The notes beneath the pieces were generated by a model. That model did not search any database. It was not told where the DNA came from and worked only from the letters and a program-made list of their open reading frames with translations. The position numbers were made by a program, and so were the translations under genes. Below, piece by piece: positions 26,440 to 35,634 of a stretch of DNA of 64,000 nucleotides. Every line of letters begins with the position of its first letter. The stretch's first letter is position 1. Origin of the DNA: Allomuricauda sp. M10 (GTDB lineage Bacteria; Bacteroidota; Bacteroidia; Flavobacteriales; Flavobacteriaceae); NCBI RefSeq assembly GCF_020782875.1, contig NZ_JAJGBN010000005.1:124001-188000 (forward strand). The letters are read 5' to 3'.

Positions 26440-26574
26440 TTAAATAAACCAGGGCAAATCCTTGTCCATTTTTTGTCCTTCCTTGATCAGCCCGTTTCTT
26501 CCATTATAAAACATGGGTCTAAAGAAACGCCTGATCCTTTCAAGGGCCACATGTGCAAAATTTTTCTTTTTCAT
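26440..26574 (-). CDS. Possible small basic protein (44 residues)
   Basis: An ATG at 26574 opens MKKKNFAHVALERIRRFFRP and continues to DLPWFI. The frame is also open upstream. Composition (basic, aromatic) is plausible for a small protein but no family is recognised. Confidence 0.3.
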   Translation of the reverse strand: MKKKNFAHVALERIRRFFRPMFYNGRNGLIKEGQKMDKDLPWFI

Positions 26575-27109
26575 AGTGTATGATCGTTGCTGTTTAATTT
26601 TTTGATTAAAATGAACAATACAAAGATGGTGTATACCGTTAGGGAGTACACAACACAAATCTTTATAAATCTTACATATATCCTAGGTGGTGGGATCTGG
26701 ATGACATTTCCCAAAACAAAATGACCTCAGGCATAACCTGATCCCATAGGGTTCGAACCCGTGGCCTTTCCCTTCTCGAAAACCCGTAGTTCTACCTGGA
26801 GAAATTTGTAGTGCCACTCAAATCCGATTTTTGGACACCCCTTTGTATTCATGGCTTAAAAAAGTGGTGTTTCCAATAAATTATCGTATATTCCATAGAA
26901 CTCCATTTGGAAAGAAAGGGTCAGGTCAAAAATCTCATTTATCAGTGGATTTTCTGTTTCTTCATTTTAAATGGCCCTACTGTTCTTATCAGCAGAAGGT
27001 TCGTTGAAATTCGCTCCTGATGTTTGCATGATTCCCAAAAAGGGTCATATAAAGCATCCAGTAACGAACACATTGCTTCGCTTGCCTTAGAACTACAAAC
27101 ACAAAAACA
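26575..27109. other. Intergenic region with a tRNA T-arm-like sequence
   Basis: No convincing gene lies in these 535 bases. GGGTTCGAACCC at 26749-26760 looks like a tRNA T-arm. On the minus strand it is preceded by GGTAGAAC, reminiscent of a D-arm, but acceptor and anticodon stems do not pair. It could be a decayed tRNA or an old attachment site. Confidence 0.35.
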
Positions 27110-27670
27110 ATGTTGCTATATATAAAATACATGGTAAGCCTGCGCTGTAAAATGGCAGTAAAGGAGGAACTCAAAAAACTCGGCATCCATTATGTCAATG
27201 TAGACCTTGGAACCATAGAGATCTTGGAAGATATCACCGATCTTCAAAGAGAGCAGTTACGTGAAAGCCTTATGAAATCTGGCCTCGAACTTCTTGACGA
27301 CAATAGGAAGATCATCATTGAAAAGATCAAGTCGGTGATCATCGAAATGATCCATTATTCTGATGAACTGCCCAAAGTGAACTACTCTGACTACATCAGC
27401 GAAAAATTGGGATATGACTATACCTATTTGGCAAACACGTTTTCGGAAGTAAAGGGGATTACCATTCAGCAATTCATAATCATGAACAAAATAGAAAGGA
27501 TAAAGGAACTTTTGCTGTATAATGAGTTGAACCTGACCGAAATATCCTATTTGCTGCATTACAGTAGTGTCTCACATTTATCTAACCAGTTTAAAAAAAT
27601 CACGGGGCTGACCCCTTCCTTTTATAAGAAATTGAAAAAGAAACGCCTTAAGAACCTGGAGGACATCTGA
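27110..27670 (+). CDS. AraC-family helix-turn-helix regulator
   Basis: The protein has 186 residues. The N-terminal 70 form a small domain common to a Bacteroidota subgroup (MVSLRCKMAVKEELKKLGI, then DLGTIEI). The C-terminal part is an AraC-type HTH: LGYDYTYLANTFSEVKGITI, then LNLTEISYLLHYSSVSHLSNQFKKITGLTPS. There is no classical sugar-binding domain. The start may be the ATG at 27110 or the Met seven codons later. It lies between the two cupin genes and may control the cupin-slipin genes downstream. Confidence 0.9.
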   Translation: MLLYIKYMVSLRCKMAVKEELKKLGIHYVNVDLGTIEILEDITDLQREQLRESLMKSGLELLDDNRKIIIEKIKSVIIEMIHYSDELPKVNYSDYISEKLGYDYTYLANTFSEVKGITIQQFIIMNKIERIKELLLYNELNLTEISYLLHYSSVSHLSNQFKKITGLTPSFYKKLKKKRLKNLEDI

Positions 27671-27879
27671 TCCTTTTTGGAAATAGGAACATTATCCGGA
27701 CAGTATTCGCGGTATACCACCGAAGCTACTTCGCCTCCTAAAAATCCCTTGATAAATGTGGGAAAGCTGTAACTATTCCCGTTTCCCGTGTAATACATTA
27801 TCCTTAGAAAGGACGCACCTTTATTCAGGTGGCAGGAAGGAAAAAAAACGCTTAACCCTCCTCCCAAAAAACTTTGGAT

Positions 27880-28218
27880 ATGGAAAATATAGAGGTCGAA
27901 AAATCAAAAGTCTTCATCATTGTCGAGATCATTGAATACGTTCCCAATGCGGTGGTCATCAAGACCATCATAAAAAAAACCACTGGAAATGTTACCGCGG
28001 TCTCCTTTGATTCAGGTGAAATCCTAACGGAAAAAATATCGCCTTTTGATACGTTCATCCAGATCATAGAGGGCCGGGCCGAAATCTTGATCGAAGACCA
28101 TTCGCAGACCTTGGAGACCGGACAGGCCATTATCATCCCTGCCCACTCCAAAAATGCCATAAAGGCCAACGAACGGTTCAAAATGATCTCCACTATCATT
28201 AAAAGTGGTTATGAGTAG
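27880..28218 (+). CDS. Cupin-domain protein, paralogue of the one at 25614
   Basis: The protein has 112 residues counted from the ATG at 27880; a TTG two codons before is the longer alternative. It is a single cupin barrel with FDTFIQIIEGRAEILIEDH and ETGQAIIIPAHSKNAIKA. It lies 47 bases before the slipin gene and so is probably in the same operon. It likely senses or buffers a small ligand. The second strand of the barrel lacks the full HxH metal motif. Confidence 0.78.
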   Translation: MENIEVEKSKVFIIVEIIEYVPNAVVIKTIIKKTTGNVTAVSFDSGEILTEKISPFDTFIQIIEGRAEILIEDHSQTLETGQAIIIPAHSKNAIKANERFKMISTIIKSGYE

Positions 28219-28265
28219 CCCATCTTGAAAAAAGCCATCAACGAACAACATTAAACTAGTCAGAC

Positions 28266-29138
28266 ATGTATACGTATCCCATGATTATCCTTCCCGTATT
28301 GACCATCCTATTGATAGGGATTAAAATCGTTCGCCCCACCCAAAGGGGCCTGATAGAAAGACTGGGGAAATACTCAGGTTTTGCCGGTCCCGGTTTCCAC
28401 TGGATCATCCCAATCGTTGACCGTATGTTCATTGTCAACGTTACGGAGCAAATGGTGGACGCGGAGCCCCAAGAGATCATCACCAATGACAACCTGAATG
28501 CCAGCGTGGATGCCCAGGTATATTTTAGGGTAAAGGATAACGAAGAAAGTGTTAAGGGATCTATCTACAATGTAAACGATTATAGGTATCAAATCGTAAA
28601 CCTTGCCCGTACAACGCTCAGGAACATCATTGGTACCTTGACCTTAAAATCCGCCAATAGTGAGCGGGGAAAGATCAATGCGGACCTATATAAAACACTC
28701 CACACGGAGACCATGGGTTGGGGCATTGAGATCGTGAGAACGGAGCTAAAAGAAATTGACCCACCCAAGGATGTACAGGAAACCATGAACAAAGTGGTAA
28801 AGGCGGAGAATGAAAAAATCGCAGCCGTGGATTCGGCCACAGCTGCGGAAACTGTGGCAGATGGTATAAAAAGGGCCAAAATAAAAGAAGCCGAAGGATA
28901 TAAACGGGCCAAGATATTACACGCAGAGGGGGAGGCCGAAGCAATAAAGCTCGTGAACGAGGCGGCCGACAAGTTTTTTATCGGCAACGCTCAGATCCTT
29001 AGAAAGCTGCAAGCTGTGGAAACTTCCTTACAGATGAACACCAAAATAGTGGTTCCCACGGGCAGTGAACTGGTAAACATTATCGGTGAAATGGCCGGAG
29101 CGGTACTTCCGATCACCCAAAAATCCAAAATGAAATAA
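28266..29138 (+). CDS. Slipin/stomatin-like SPFH protein
   Basis: The protein has 290 residues with one N-terminal membrane helix (IILPVLTILLIGIKIV), the SPFH domain (QRGLIERLGKYSGFAGPGFHW), and a C-terminal helical region rich in Ala, Glu and Lys that typically drives oligomer formation. It belongs to the QmcA/stomatin group, which forms large membrane assemblies and often interacts with proteases. It differs in subfamily from the broken prohibitin-like gene at 21574. Confidence 0.92.
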   Translation: MYTYPMIILPVLTILLIGIKIVRPTQRGLIERLGKYSGFAGPGFHWIIPIVDRMFIVNVTEQMVDAEPQEIITNDNLNASVDAQVYFRVKDNEESVKGSIYNVNDYRYQIVNLARTTLRNIIGTLTLKSANSERGKINADLYKTLHTETMGWGIEIVRTELKEIDPPKDVQETMNKVVKAENEKIAAVDSATAAETVADGIKRAKIKEAEGYKRAKILHAEGEAEAIKLVNEAADKFFIGNAQILRKLQAVETSLQMNTKIVVPTGSELVNIIGEMAGAVLPITQKSKMK

Positions 29139-29151
29139 ACCCGATAGTTCA

Positions 29152-29814
29152 ATGAAAACACTCAAAACCATGGATAAAAAGAACATCTTGGTGATCGTTG
29201 CACATCCCGACGACGAGACCTTGTGGTGCGGTGGCACCCTACTGATGTATCCAGGGCATCATTGGTTCATTGTCTGTCTATGCAGAAAAAATGACCGTGA
29301 TCGCGGCCCAAAATTTAAAAAAGCCCTTGCCATTTATAAAGCTGAGGGCTGTATGGGCGATCTGGACGATGGTGAGGAGCAAAGACCCTTGAACAAAAAT
29401 ATCGTAAAGAAGGCCATCTTGGACCTACTTCCCGAACGGAAATTCGATCTTGTCCTAACGCACAGTCCTACAGGTGAATATACACGGCATTTGCGTCATG
29501 AAGAAATAGGAAGGGCCGTAATCGAATTGTGGAACGAACAAAAAATTTCCACGGATCAGTTATGGAACTTTGCCTTTGAAGACGGATACAGAAAATACTA
29601 TCCCCAGGCGATAAGGGATGCAAATATCCATCAAGCGCTTCCAAAAACCATTTGGAAAGAAAAGTACCGGATAATCACTGAGGTGTATGGATTTGAGAAA
29701 ACTGGATTTGAAGCAAAGACAACACCCAAGGAAGAGGCCTTCTGGAAATTTGAAAACCGGATAGATGCCCAAAAATGGCTGGAGCACGAGGGAATTCAAC
29801 AGCAACCCACTTAA
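29152..29814 (+). CDS. PIG-L/LmbE-type N-acetyl deacetylase
   Basis: The protein has 220 residues (214 from the Met at 29170). The zinc-binding motif AHPDDETLW near residue 17 and the later HLRHEEIG with a third His mark the PIG-L fold. These enzymes remove N-acetyl groups from amino sugars or their conjugates. The gene opens a cluster with two glycosyltransferases and two glycosidase-like genes, so it may work on an oligosaccharide or glycoside. Confidence 0.9.
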   Translation: MKTLKTMDKKNILVIVAHPDDETLWCGGTLLMYPGHHWFIVCLCRKNDRDRGPKFKKALAIYKAEGCMGDLDDGEEQRPLNKNIVKKAILDLLPERKFDLVLTHSPTGEYTRHLRHEEIGRAVIELWNEQKISTDQLWNFAFEDGYRKYYPQAIRDANIHQALPKTIWKEKYRIITEVYGFEKTGFEAKTTPKEEAFWKFENRIDAQKWLEHEGIQQQPT

Positions 29815-29824
29815 GATTCAGGAA

Positions 29825-30967
29825 ATGAAAGTTCTGGTCCTTTACGATTATCCACCTTCCCCTGGTGGTCTTGCCACGCAGGGCGACCTACTTTATCGTG
29901 GGCTTCTTGAACTTGGTGTGGACGCACATGCGGTCCATTTTGAGTCAGCACAGGAAAAAGAATGGTATTACAGATGGTTCGAGCCCGATGTGGTGGTGGG
30001 CATTGGTTATTGGGGCCATACCCCACACTTGGTGCTGCACCCCCAGCGCTATGGGATCATGCCCATACCTTGGTTGGTTGCCGATGGCTACATTGCCAAC
30101 TACCAAGAAGTCCTGAACGACCTGCCCCTGATCCTGGTAACTTCAAACTGGGTCAAGGAAATGTATGTAAGGGATGGCATCAAGGCCTCAACTATCGAGG
30201 TGTTGCCCGTTGGTTGTGATACCACATCTTTTGTCCCTTATGACAAAAATGACCCTAAAATTGTGGCGGTACGCGAATCATTGGGCATTCCCCCGGACCA
30301 ATTAATGATCTTGACCGTTGGTGGTGATGCCGCTTCAAAAGGCGCGCAAGAAGTCATGCAGGCCCTGGCGATCATTGACGCCAAGGCCCCTGATTGGAAA
30401 TATGTCTGTAAAGTATGGCCACAACCGAGGACCAAGGCCCAGAACCTTCTAGATCTGGAAATGGCCACCCATTTGGGCATTGAAAAGAATGTCACCTACG
30501 CCACCAATACCGTTTCCCGAAATTTCATGCCGTATCTCATTGGCGCATGTGATATTTATGCGGCCCCCTCACGTCTTGAAGGGTTCGGTATGCCCCAGGT
30601 GGAGGCGGGAGCTTGCGGAAAACCTGTCATAGGCATTAGGGCCATGGGAATGTTGGACACACTTTTACATGAAAAAACGGCATTTCTCGCCGAGGTGGCA
30701 CAAAAAATCGTTGTTAAGGAAGTGCTTTTGGGAAAAGAATCTGGCTTTGAAAACAAACACAAAATCGTGTTCGATATTCCCAGAACGGTCGATTACCGGG
30801 CCAATGTGCAGGAAATTGCCAAGTATATGCTCCTGCTCATGGGCAATGAACAACTACGGATAGCCATGGGCCGTGCGGCAAGGGAACATGTGGTGGAACA
30901 TTTTGATTACAGGGTCGTGGCCAAAAAATTCATCCAAATAATACAGGATAAATTAGGTATTGTGTAA
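29825..30967 (+). CDS. GT4-family glycosyltransferase
   Basis: The ATG at 29825 gives 380 residues. The N-terminal part has a GT-B opening (VLVLYDYPPSPGGLATQG) and the C-terminal part the GT4 donor-site phrase SRLEGFGMPQVEAGACGKPV with the two acidic residues of the E-x7-E motif. It likely transfers a sugar from a nucleotide donor. It lies 10 bases after the deacetylase gene and directly before the GH100-like gene. Confidence 0.9.
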   Translation: MKVLVLYDYPPSPGGLATQGDLLYRGLLELGVDAHAVHFESAQEKEWYYRWFEPDVVVGIGYWGHTPHLVLHPQRYGIMPIPWLVADGYIANYQEVLNDLPLILVTSNWVKEMYVRDGIKASTIEVLPVGCDTTSFVPYDKNDPKIVAVRESLGIPPDQLMILTVGGDAASKGAQEVMQALAIIDAKAPDWKYVCKVWPQPRTKAQNLLDLEMATHLGIEKNVTYATNTVSRNFMPYLIGACDIYAAPSRLEGFGMPQVEAGACGKPVIGIRAMGMLDTLLHEKTAFLAEVAQKIVVKEVLLGKESGFENKHKIVFDIPRTVDYRANVQEIAKYMLLLMGNEQLRIAMGRAAREHVVEHFDYRVVAKKFIQIIQDKLGIV

Positions 30968-32134
30968 ATGACCTCGAAAAACAAACAATTCATAAAATCC
31001 GCGGAAAGGGCCGCACTGGAAGTGCTCCTGCACAATTCAAAGGGGCCGTTCCTTGATCTGCCGCGAACAGCCGGTTGGGGATATCCCGAACCCTATACCC
31101 GTGACCTTTTGGTTTCCGTCCTGGGGATTGCTGTAACGAACAATGCCGACCTTTTGCAAACTGTACGGCATGTTTTGCTCATGTTGGCCCAAAACCAATC
31201 CAAGCGGGGCCATATTCCCTCTCTGGTCCATGATAGAGAAGATCGGGGTGCCAGCGATACCACCCCCTTGTTTCTAATTGCAGTCGATATTTTCAGAAAA
31301 GTGGCCCAGGAACCTCTTTTTTTGGAAGCTGCCATCCGAAAGGCCCTTTTATGGATGGAGTATCAAAGTCCGTCTGACCGGTGCATCGTGGCACAATTGC
31401 CCACCAGTGATTGGCGGGACGAGCAATGGGTGTTGGGCCATGGATTGTTTGTGAACACATTGGCGTACACCTATTTAAAACTGTACGGAAACACCAAGAG
31501 GGCCGAACAATTACGGCTCGAAATGGAGCGACCAATCTTTTATCCGGATGAAATGAGCAACAAAGAACCTGAAGGACTGACCATTGACGGTCAACCCTAT
31601 TACGCCCTATGGTCCTATAAAGTCTATAGTAGCGAGCGCTTCGATCTATTGGGCAACAGTATGGCCATCTTATCGGGTATGGCCTCACCATCAAGGGCAA
31701 AGGCCATAATCAAATGGATTGAAACATCATGTTCTTCGATGAGAAAAACAAAGGAACTGTCCATTGACCTCTCCCCTAATTTTTTCCCTTTTATCCACCC
31801 GGGCGATTCGGATTGGGTCCCTAGATACGCTGATTTCAACCAACCTGGAAATTACCACAATGGCGGTATATGGCCCTTTATAACCGGGTTTTACATTGCG
31901 GCCCTTGTGGCCAACAAAAACTATGGTCTGGCGGAAAAAAAACTCTTGGCGTTGACCCGGCTTATCAAAAAAGCCAGGAACAAGGAACTTGAATTCGGTT
32001 TCAATGAATGGTACAAGGCCCAGGACGGAAAACCCATGGGGCAGGACTGGCAGACCTGGAGCGCATCAAACTACTTATATGCGGCCCGATGTGTGGCAGA
32101 AAAAAGGACGCCTTTTTTTGACGTCCCAGGCTAA
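30968..32134 (+). CDS. GH100-like (alpha/alpha)6-barrel glycoside hydrolase
   Basis: The protein has 388 residues. It resembles alkaline/neutral invertases and related toroid enzymes: YTRDLLVSVLGIAV near the N-terminus, GASDTTPLFL, then NYHNGGIWPFITGFYIAAL and DWQTWSASNYLYA. No signal peptide is present, so it is cytoplasmic. Substrate could be sucrose, a sugar phosphate or a product of the neighbouring transferases. The start codon follows the previous stop immediately. Confidence 0.8.
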   Translation: MTSKNKQFIKSAERAALEVLLHNSKGPFLDLPRTAGWGYPEPYTRDLLVSVLGIAVTNNADLLQTVRHVLLMLAQNQSKRGHIPSLVHDREDRGASDTTPLFLIAVDIFRKVAQEPLFLEAAIRKALLWMEYQSPSDRCIVAQLPTSDWRDEQWVLGHGLFVNTLAYTYLKLYGNTKRAEQLRLEMERPIFYPDEMSNKEPEGLTIDGQPYYALWSYKVYSSERFDLLGNSMAILSGMASPSRAKAIIKWIETSCSSMRKTKELSIDLSPNFFPFIHPGDSDWVPRYADFNQPGNYHNGGIWPFITGFYIAALVANKNYGLAEKKLLALTRLIKKARNKELEFGFNEWYKAQDGKPMGQDWQTWSASNYLYAARCVAEKRTPFFDVPG

Positions 32135-32392
32135 TGGTCATAAAAAGAAGGCACCTTATAAATGGGGTCCGACCGCGATTAAGGACAAAACAGTACATTT
32201 ATTGTTCCCTTGATAAACCATACATCTTGTTTCCTTATACGGCCTTTATCACTTTTCAAATACCTTCCATATCATTTGATCGACCAAAGCATTACCGTAA
32301 TTTCCTTCCAATTTGCTTTTTATATCCCAGACGTTCTGTATGTCCCGTGCCCTATGATCTTCCACATCCATTTATGCAATGCCATTGCATGA

Positions 32393-32833
32393 TCATGGGA
32401 CGATCTTAACATTATTGGTTATGCCCCTTACACCGGACAGAAAACGTACAGCACTTTCCGCGGCCTCTTTTTGGTGGTTCCAGGGGAGCTCACCCTCCAA
32501 TGTGACCCAACCATCCTCAACGTTTACGGTCAACCTATCATGGGGCACACACGGATTGGACATCAATATTTTCAAGACTTTTCCGCCCATTTGCCCATTG
32601 GCGTTTTTGAAGGCATCCCTGAACTCCACTTGGATGTTCTTTACCAATGTCTTGACACCAATAACCGTACTGGCCGCATTTTCTGCCTCCAATTTTTTTG
32701 CGCAGCTATCCACGGTGCCAAAAAGGGAAACAACGCCATGGTCGGCAGTAACCCCGATCTGATCGGCATGCAACAGGGGCTGCCGTTTAATGGCATTTTG
32801 AACATCCATCCGCAATGTTGCATTACTTTTCAT
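32393..32833 (-). CDS. Protein with two BON domains
   Basis: The ATG at 32833 gives 146 residues beginning MKSNATLRMDVQNAIKRQP. Two BON domains follow: one at about residues 8-73 with VTADHGVVSLFGTVDS, the other at about 80-146 with VNVEDGWVTLEGELPW. No signal peptide is seen, unlike OsmY. BON proteins bind phospholipid and are often stress-induced. Confidence 0.88.
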   Translation of the reverse strand: MKSNATLRMDVQNAIKRQPLLHADQIGVTADHGVVSLFGTVDSCAKKLEAENAASTVIGVKTLVKNIQVEFRDAFKNANGQMGGKVLKILMSNPCVPHDRLTVNVEDGWVTLEGELPWNHQKEAAESAVRFLSGVRGITNNVKIVP

Positions 32834-33162
32834 GATCAACCGATTATTTCGTGTAGGAATCACTTTCCACAACCTGATAAAGGTCGAACATTGCATCGGT
32901 AGTGCCATTATACACCAACGGAAAGCAATTACATAAATCACACATCGATTTTCTTGTGGAATCCCGTGTTCCGTATTAAGGTCAAAAATGGAACCCAAAA
33001 AAAGGAACTACCCAACCCCCCCATTTTTCAATCGTGGCACAAATCTGTGATTTATGCAACTATACTCCTTTTTTATTCAACTTTTTTTTATTGATTTTCA
33101 ATATCTTATCCTTGTTTTCCGATGTGGTTTCGGAAAACCGGATTTCACCAAACCCAAAGAAA

Positions 33163-33294
33163 ATGTCAAAAGGAAACAAGACCCCTGCAAAATCAAACAA
33201 ACCAAAACTCGCACTGAACCTAAAGAAAATAAGCGCACACAGGGATACCAAAACAAGCATCGTAAATAGAAACTATAAAGGGCGTATCCTATAG
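33163..33294 (+). CDS. Small Lys-rich protein (43 residues)
   Basis: An internal ATG at 33163 encodes MSKGNKTPAKSNKPKLALNL and a basic tail. The longer frame from 33034 has a hydrophobic, unlikely N-terminus. It resembles in style the small protein encoded at 25978. It lies just before the large glycosyltransferase gene. Confidence 0.4.
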   Translation: MSKGNKTPAKSNKPKLALNLKKISAHRDTKTSIVNRNYKGRIL

Positions 33295-33332
33295 AAGGGT
33301 TGCCCCCTTGTTCCAACAAAACCCCATCCAAG

Positions 33333-35609
33333 ATGAAGCTAGCCTATATCGGCACCTATCCACCACGTGAATGTGGTATTGGCACGTTTACCCAAAACCT
33401 CGCCCACTCCATGTTGAAAAACGGCAAGGGGGTCAAAGAAATTATGGTTTTCGCCATGAACGACCATAACCAGGACTATCACTATCCGTCCGAAGTAAAA
33501 TTGAGCATCAACCAAGAACAACAGACCGATTATCTGGAAGCCGTCAACTACATTAATCTCAGTGGGGCGGATGCGTGCATACTTGAACATGAATTTGGCA
33601 TATATGGAGGTCTGGGCGGAGTCTATATCCTGCCCCTCCTACACCGCCTGAACATCCCGTTGATCACAACCTTGCATACCATTCTGGAAACACCATCCTA
33701 TAATGAAAGGGCCATCTTAAAGGAAATTTGCAAAATGTCCGATAAAATTGTGGTGATGAGCCGTAAGGCCATCCACTTTCTTGTAGAGCTATATGCTGTG
33801 CCCGAAGAAAAAATAGTTCTTATAGAACATGGTGTCCCGGACATCCATTTTGATAAGGAGGAGTCGAGAACGGAATTTAAACTGAATGAAAAGAAGTTGC
33901 TCCTGACCTTTGGCTTCATCGGTCGCAATAAGGGCATTGAAACCGTGATCAAGGCCTTGCCACAAATCATTGAAAAGCATCCTGAAGTGTTGTACATCGT
34001 CTTGGGAAAAACGCATCCCAATGTGTTGCGACATTCGGGGGAAGAATATCGAAATTATCTCCAGGTCCTTATAAAATCACTGAAACTCAATGAGCATGTA
34101 TTGTTGCTCAATGAGTTTATAGATGAAAATGAGCTCTTTAAATATCTTTCTGCCTGTGATATTTACATCACTCCCTACCTTAGTGAGGCACAGATCACCA
34201 GTGGCACACTTTCCTATGCCATGGGTGCGGGTTGTGCCGTAGTCTCTACCCCCTATTGGCATGCCGCGGAATTGCTTGTGGAAAACAAAGGGCGCCTTTT
34301 TGATTTTTACGACTCTGATGGCCTGTCCGAAGTTTTAAACGAATTACTGGAAAATCCAGAAAACCTGCACGAGATCCAAGAAAATGCAACGGAATATGGG
34401 CAAGACATCACCTGGCCCAAAATCGGACAAAAATATACCGATCTTATAACACAGGTACTATCGAGACCCAAGGAGCCCTTGCCAAAGAAAGAAAACGTCA
34501 TAGATCCTTTGCTATTGCCCCCATTTTCCCTGGTCCATATCAAAAGATTGACCGATGACACCGGTATTATCCAACATGCAAAATTCGGGATTCCGAACTT
34601 AAAGGAAGGCTATTGTCTGGATGATAATGCCCGGGCGCTTTTAATGGTCTGTATGACCTATAAACAGAAAAAAGATCCACTTGCCCTGGAATTCATGCCC
34701 GTATATTTGAGCTATATCCATTACATGCAGAACAAGGACGGCACCTTTCGGAATTTTCTGAGCTTCAACCGTAATTTTTTGGATGAAAAAGGTTCTGAGG
34801 ATTCCTTTGGCCGAACCATTTGGGCCCTGGGATATCTTTTGGCAAATGCGCCTAACGATGCCTATTATCAAACGGGCAAATTGGTCTTTTTCGATGCCGT
34901 TCCCAATTTTGACAACATCAAATCCATAAGGGGGATCGCCAATACCATGATCGGGATCAGTCATTATCTCAGGACGAATGCTTCCGATGATGCCATGAAA
35001 GGGACCTTGCACAAGTTGGCCAATATACTGGTTTCCCATTATGATCAAAACCATACAGAAGATTGGAAGTGGTTTGAATCGCTTCTGGCGTATGATAATG
35101 GCATTTTACCTTTGGCACTCCTACATGCGGCCGAGGTTCTGGAGGACGGGGATATTTCCAAAGTTGCCTTTGACACCATGGATTTTCTTACCGAACATAC
35201 GATGAAAGATGATTATTTGTCCATCATCGGGAACAAGGATTGGTATGTAAGGGAGAAGGAACGTTCCATGTTCGCACAACAGCCCATCGATGCCGAGGCC
35301 ATGGTGCTGATGTACCATCAGGCTTATGTATTGACAGGTGACCGGGATTTTCTAAAAAAATTGTTCACCTCGTTCATGTGGTTTTTGGGCGAAAACGATA
35401 TGCGTATGAGTCTGTATGATTTTGAGACCAAAGGGTGTTGTGATGGTTTTGAAAATTATGGGGTGAACCGAAATCAGGGGGCCGAGAGTTCGTTGGCCTA
35501 TCTTATCTCCCATCTAACCGTACTACAGGCCTATGAAGAGTCTTTTCAATTAGAGGAAATCAAGACCTCAAAAGCCAAAAAATCGACTATAAATGAATTG
35601 CAAGACTGA
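33333..35609 (+). CDS. Bifunctional-looking GT4 glycosyltransferase with C-terminal toroid domain
   Basis: The ATG at 33333 gives 758 residues. The first 390 form a GT4 enzyme: AYIGTYPPRECGIGTFTQNL at the start and PYLSEAQITSGTLSYAMGAG at the donor site. The last 360 residues are rich in paired helices (GYCLDDNARALLMVCMTYK, FGRTIWALGYLLANA, NQGAESSLAYLISHLTVLQA) and look like an (alpha/alpha)6 barrel, as in some glycosidases. It is convergent with the GH130 gene. This family commonly lies beside GH130 enzymes, suggesting synthesis and breakdown of one mannoside-like product. Confidence 0.87.
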   Translation: MKLAYIGTYPPRECGIGTFTQNLAHSMLKNGKGVKEIMVFAMNDHNQDYHYPSEVKLSINQEQQTDYLEAVNYINLSGADACILEHEFGIYGGLGGVYILPLLHRLNIPLITTLHTILETPSYNERAILKEICKMSDKIVVMSRKAIHFLVELYAVPEEKIVLIEHGVPDIHFDKEESRTEFKLNEKKLLLTFGFIGRNKGIETVIKALPQIIEKHPEVLYIVLGKTHPNVLRHSGEEYRNYLQVLIKSLKLNEHVLLLNEFIDENELFKYLSACDIYITPYLSEAQITSGTLSYAMGAGCAVVSTPYWHAAELLVENKGRLFDFYDSDGLSEVLNELLENPENLHEIQENATEYGQDITWPKIGQKYTDLITQVLSRPKEPLPKKENVIDPLLLPPFSLVHIKRLTDDTGIIQHAKFGIPNLKEGYCLDDNARALLMVCMTYKQKKDPLALEFMPVYLSYIHYMQNKDGTFRNFLSFNRNFLDEKGSEDSFGRTIWALGYLLANAPNDAYYQTGKLVFFDAVPNFDNIKSIRGIANTMIGISHYLRTNASDDAMKGTLHKLANILVSHYDQNHTEDWKWFESLLAYDNGILPLALLHAAEVLEDGDISKVAFDTMDFLTEHTMKDDYLSIIGNKDWYVREKERSMFAQQPIDAEAMVLMYHQAYVLTGDRDFLKKLFTSFMWFLGENDMRMSLYDFETKGCCDGFENYGVNRNQGAESSLAYLISHLTVLQAYEESFQLEEIKTSKAKKSTINELQD

Positions 35610-35634
35610 TGGGGACAGTAGCAAAATCTTGACG

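Noticed and set aside
26690..26830. Possible tRNA gene around the GGGTTCGAACCC element
   Set aside because: Only a T-arm-like and a D-arm-like piece are present. Acceptor and anticodon stems do not pair, so no working tRNA is called.
32834..32998. N-terminal extension of the BON protein
   Set aside because: The extra 55 residues are Cys- and Trp-rich with no pattern. The ATG at 32833 begins the BON domain properly.
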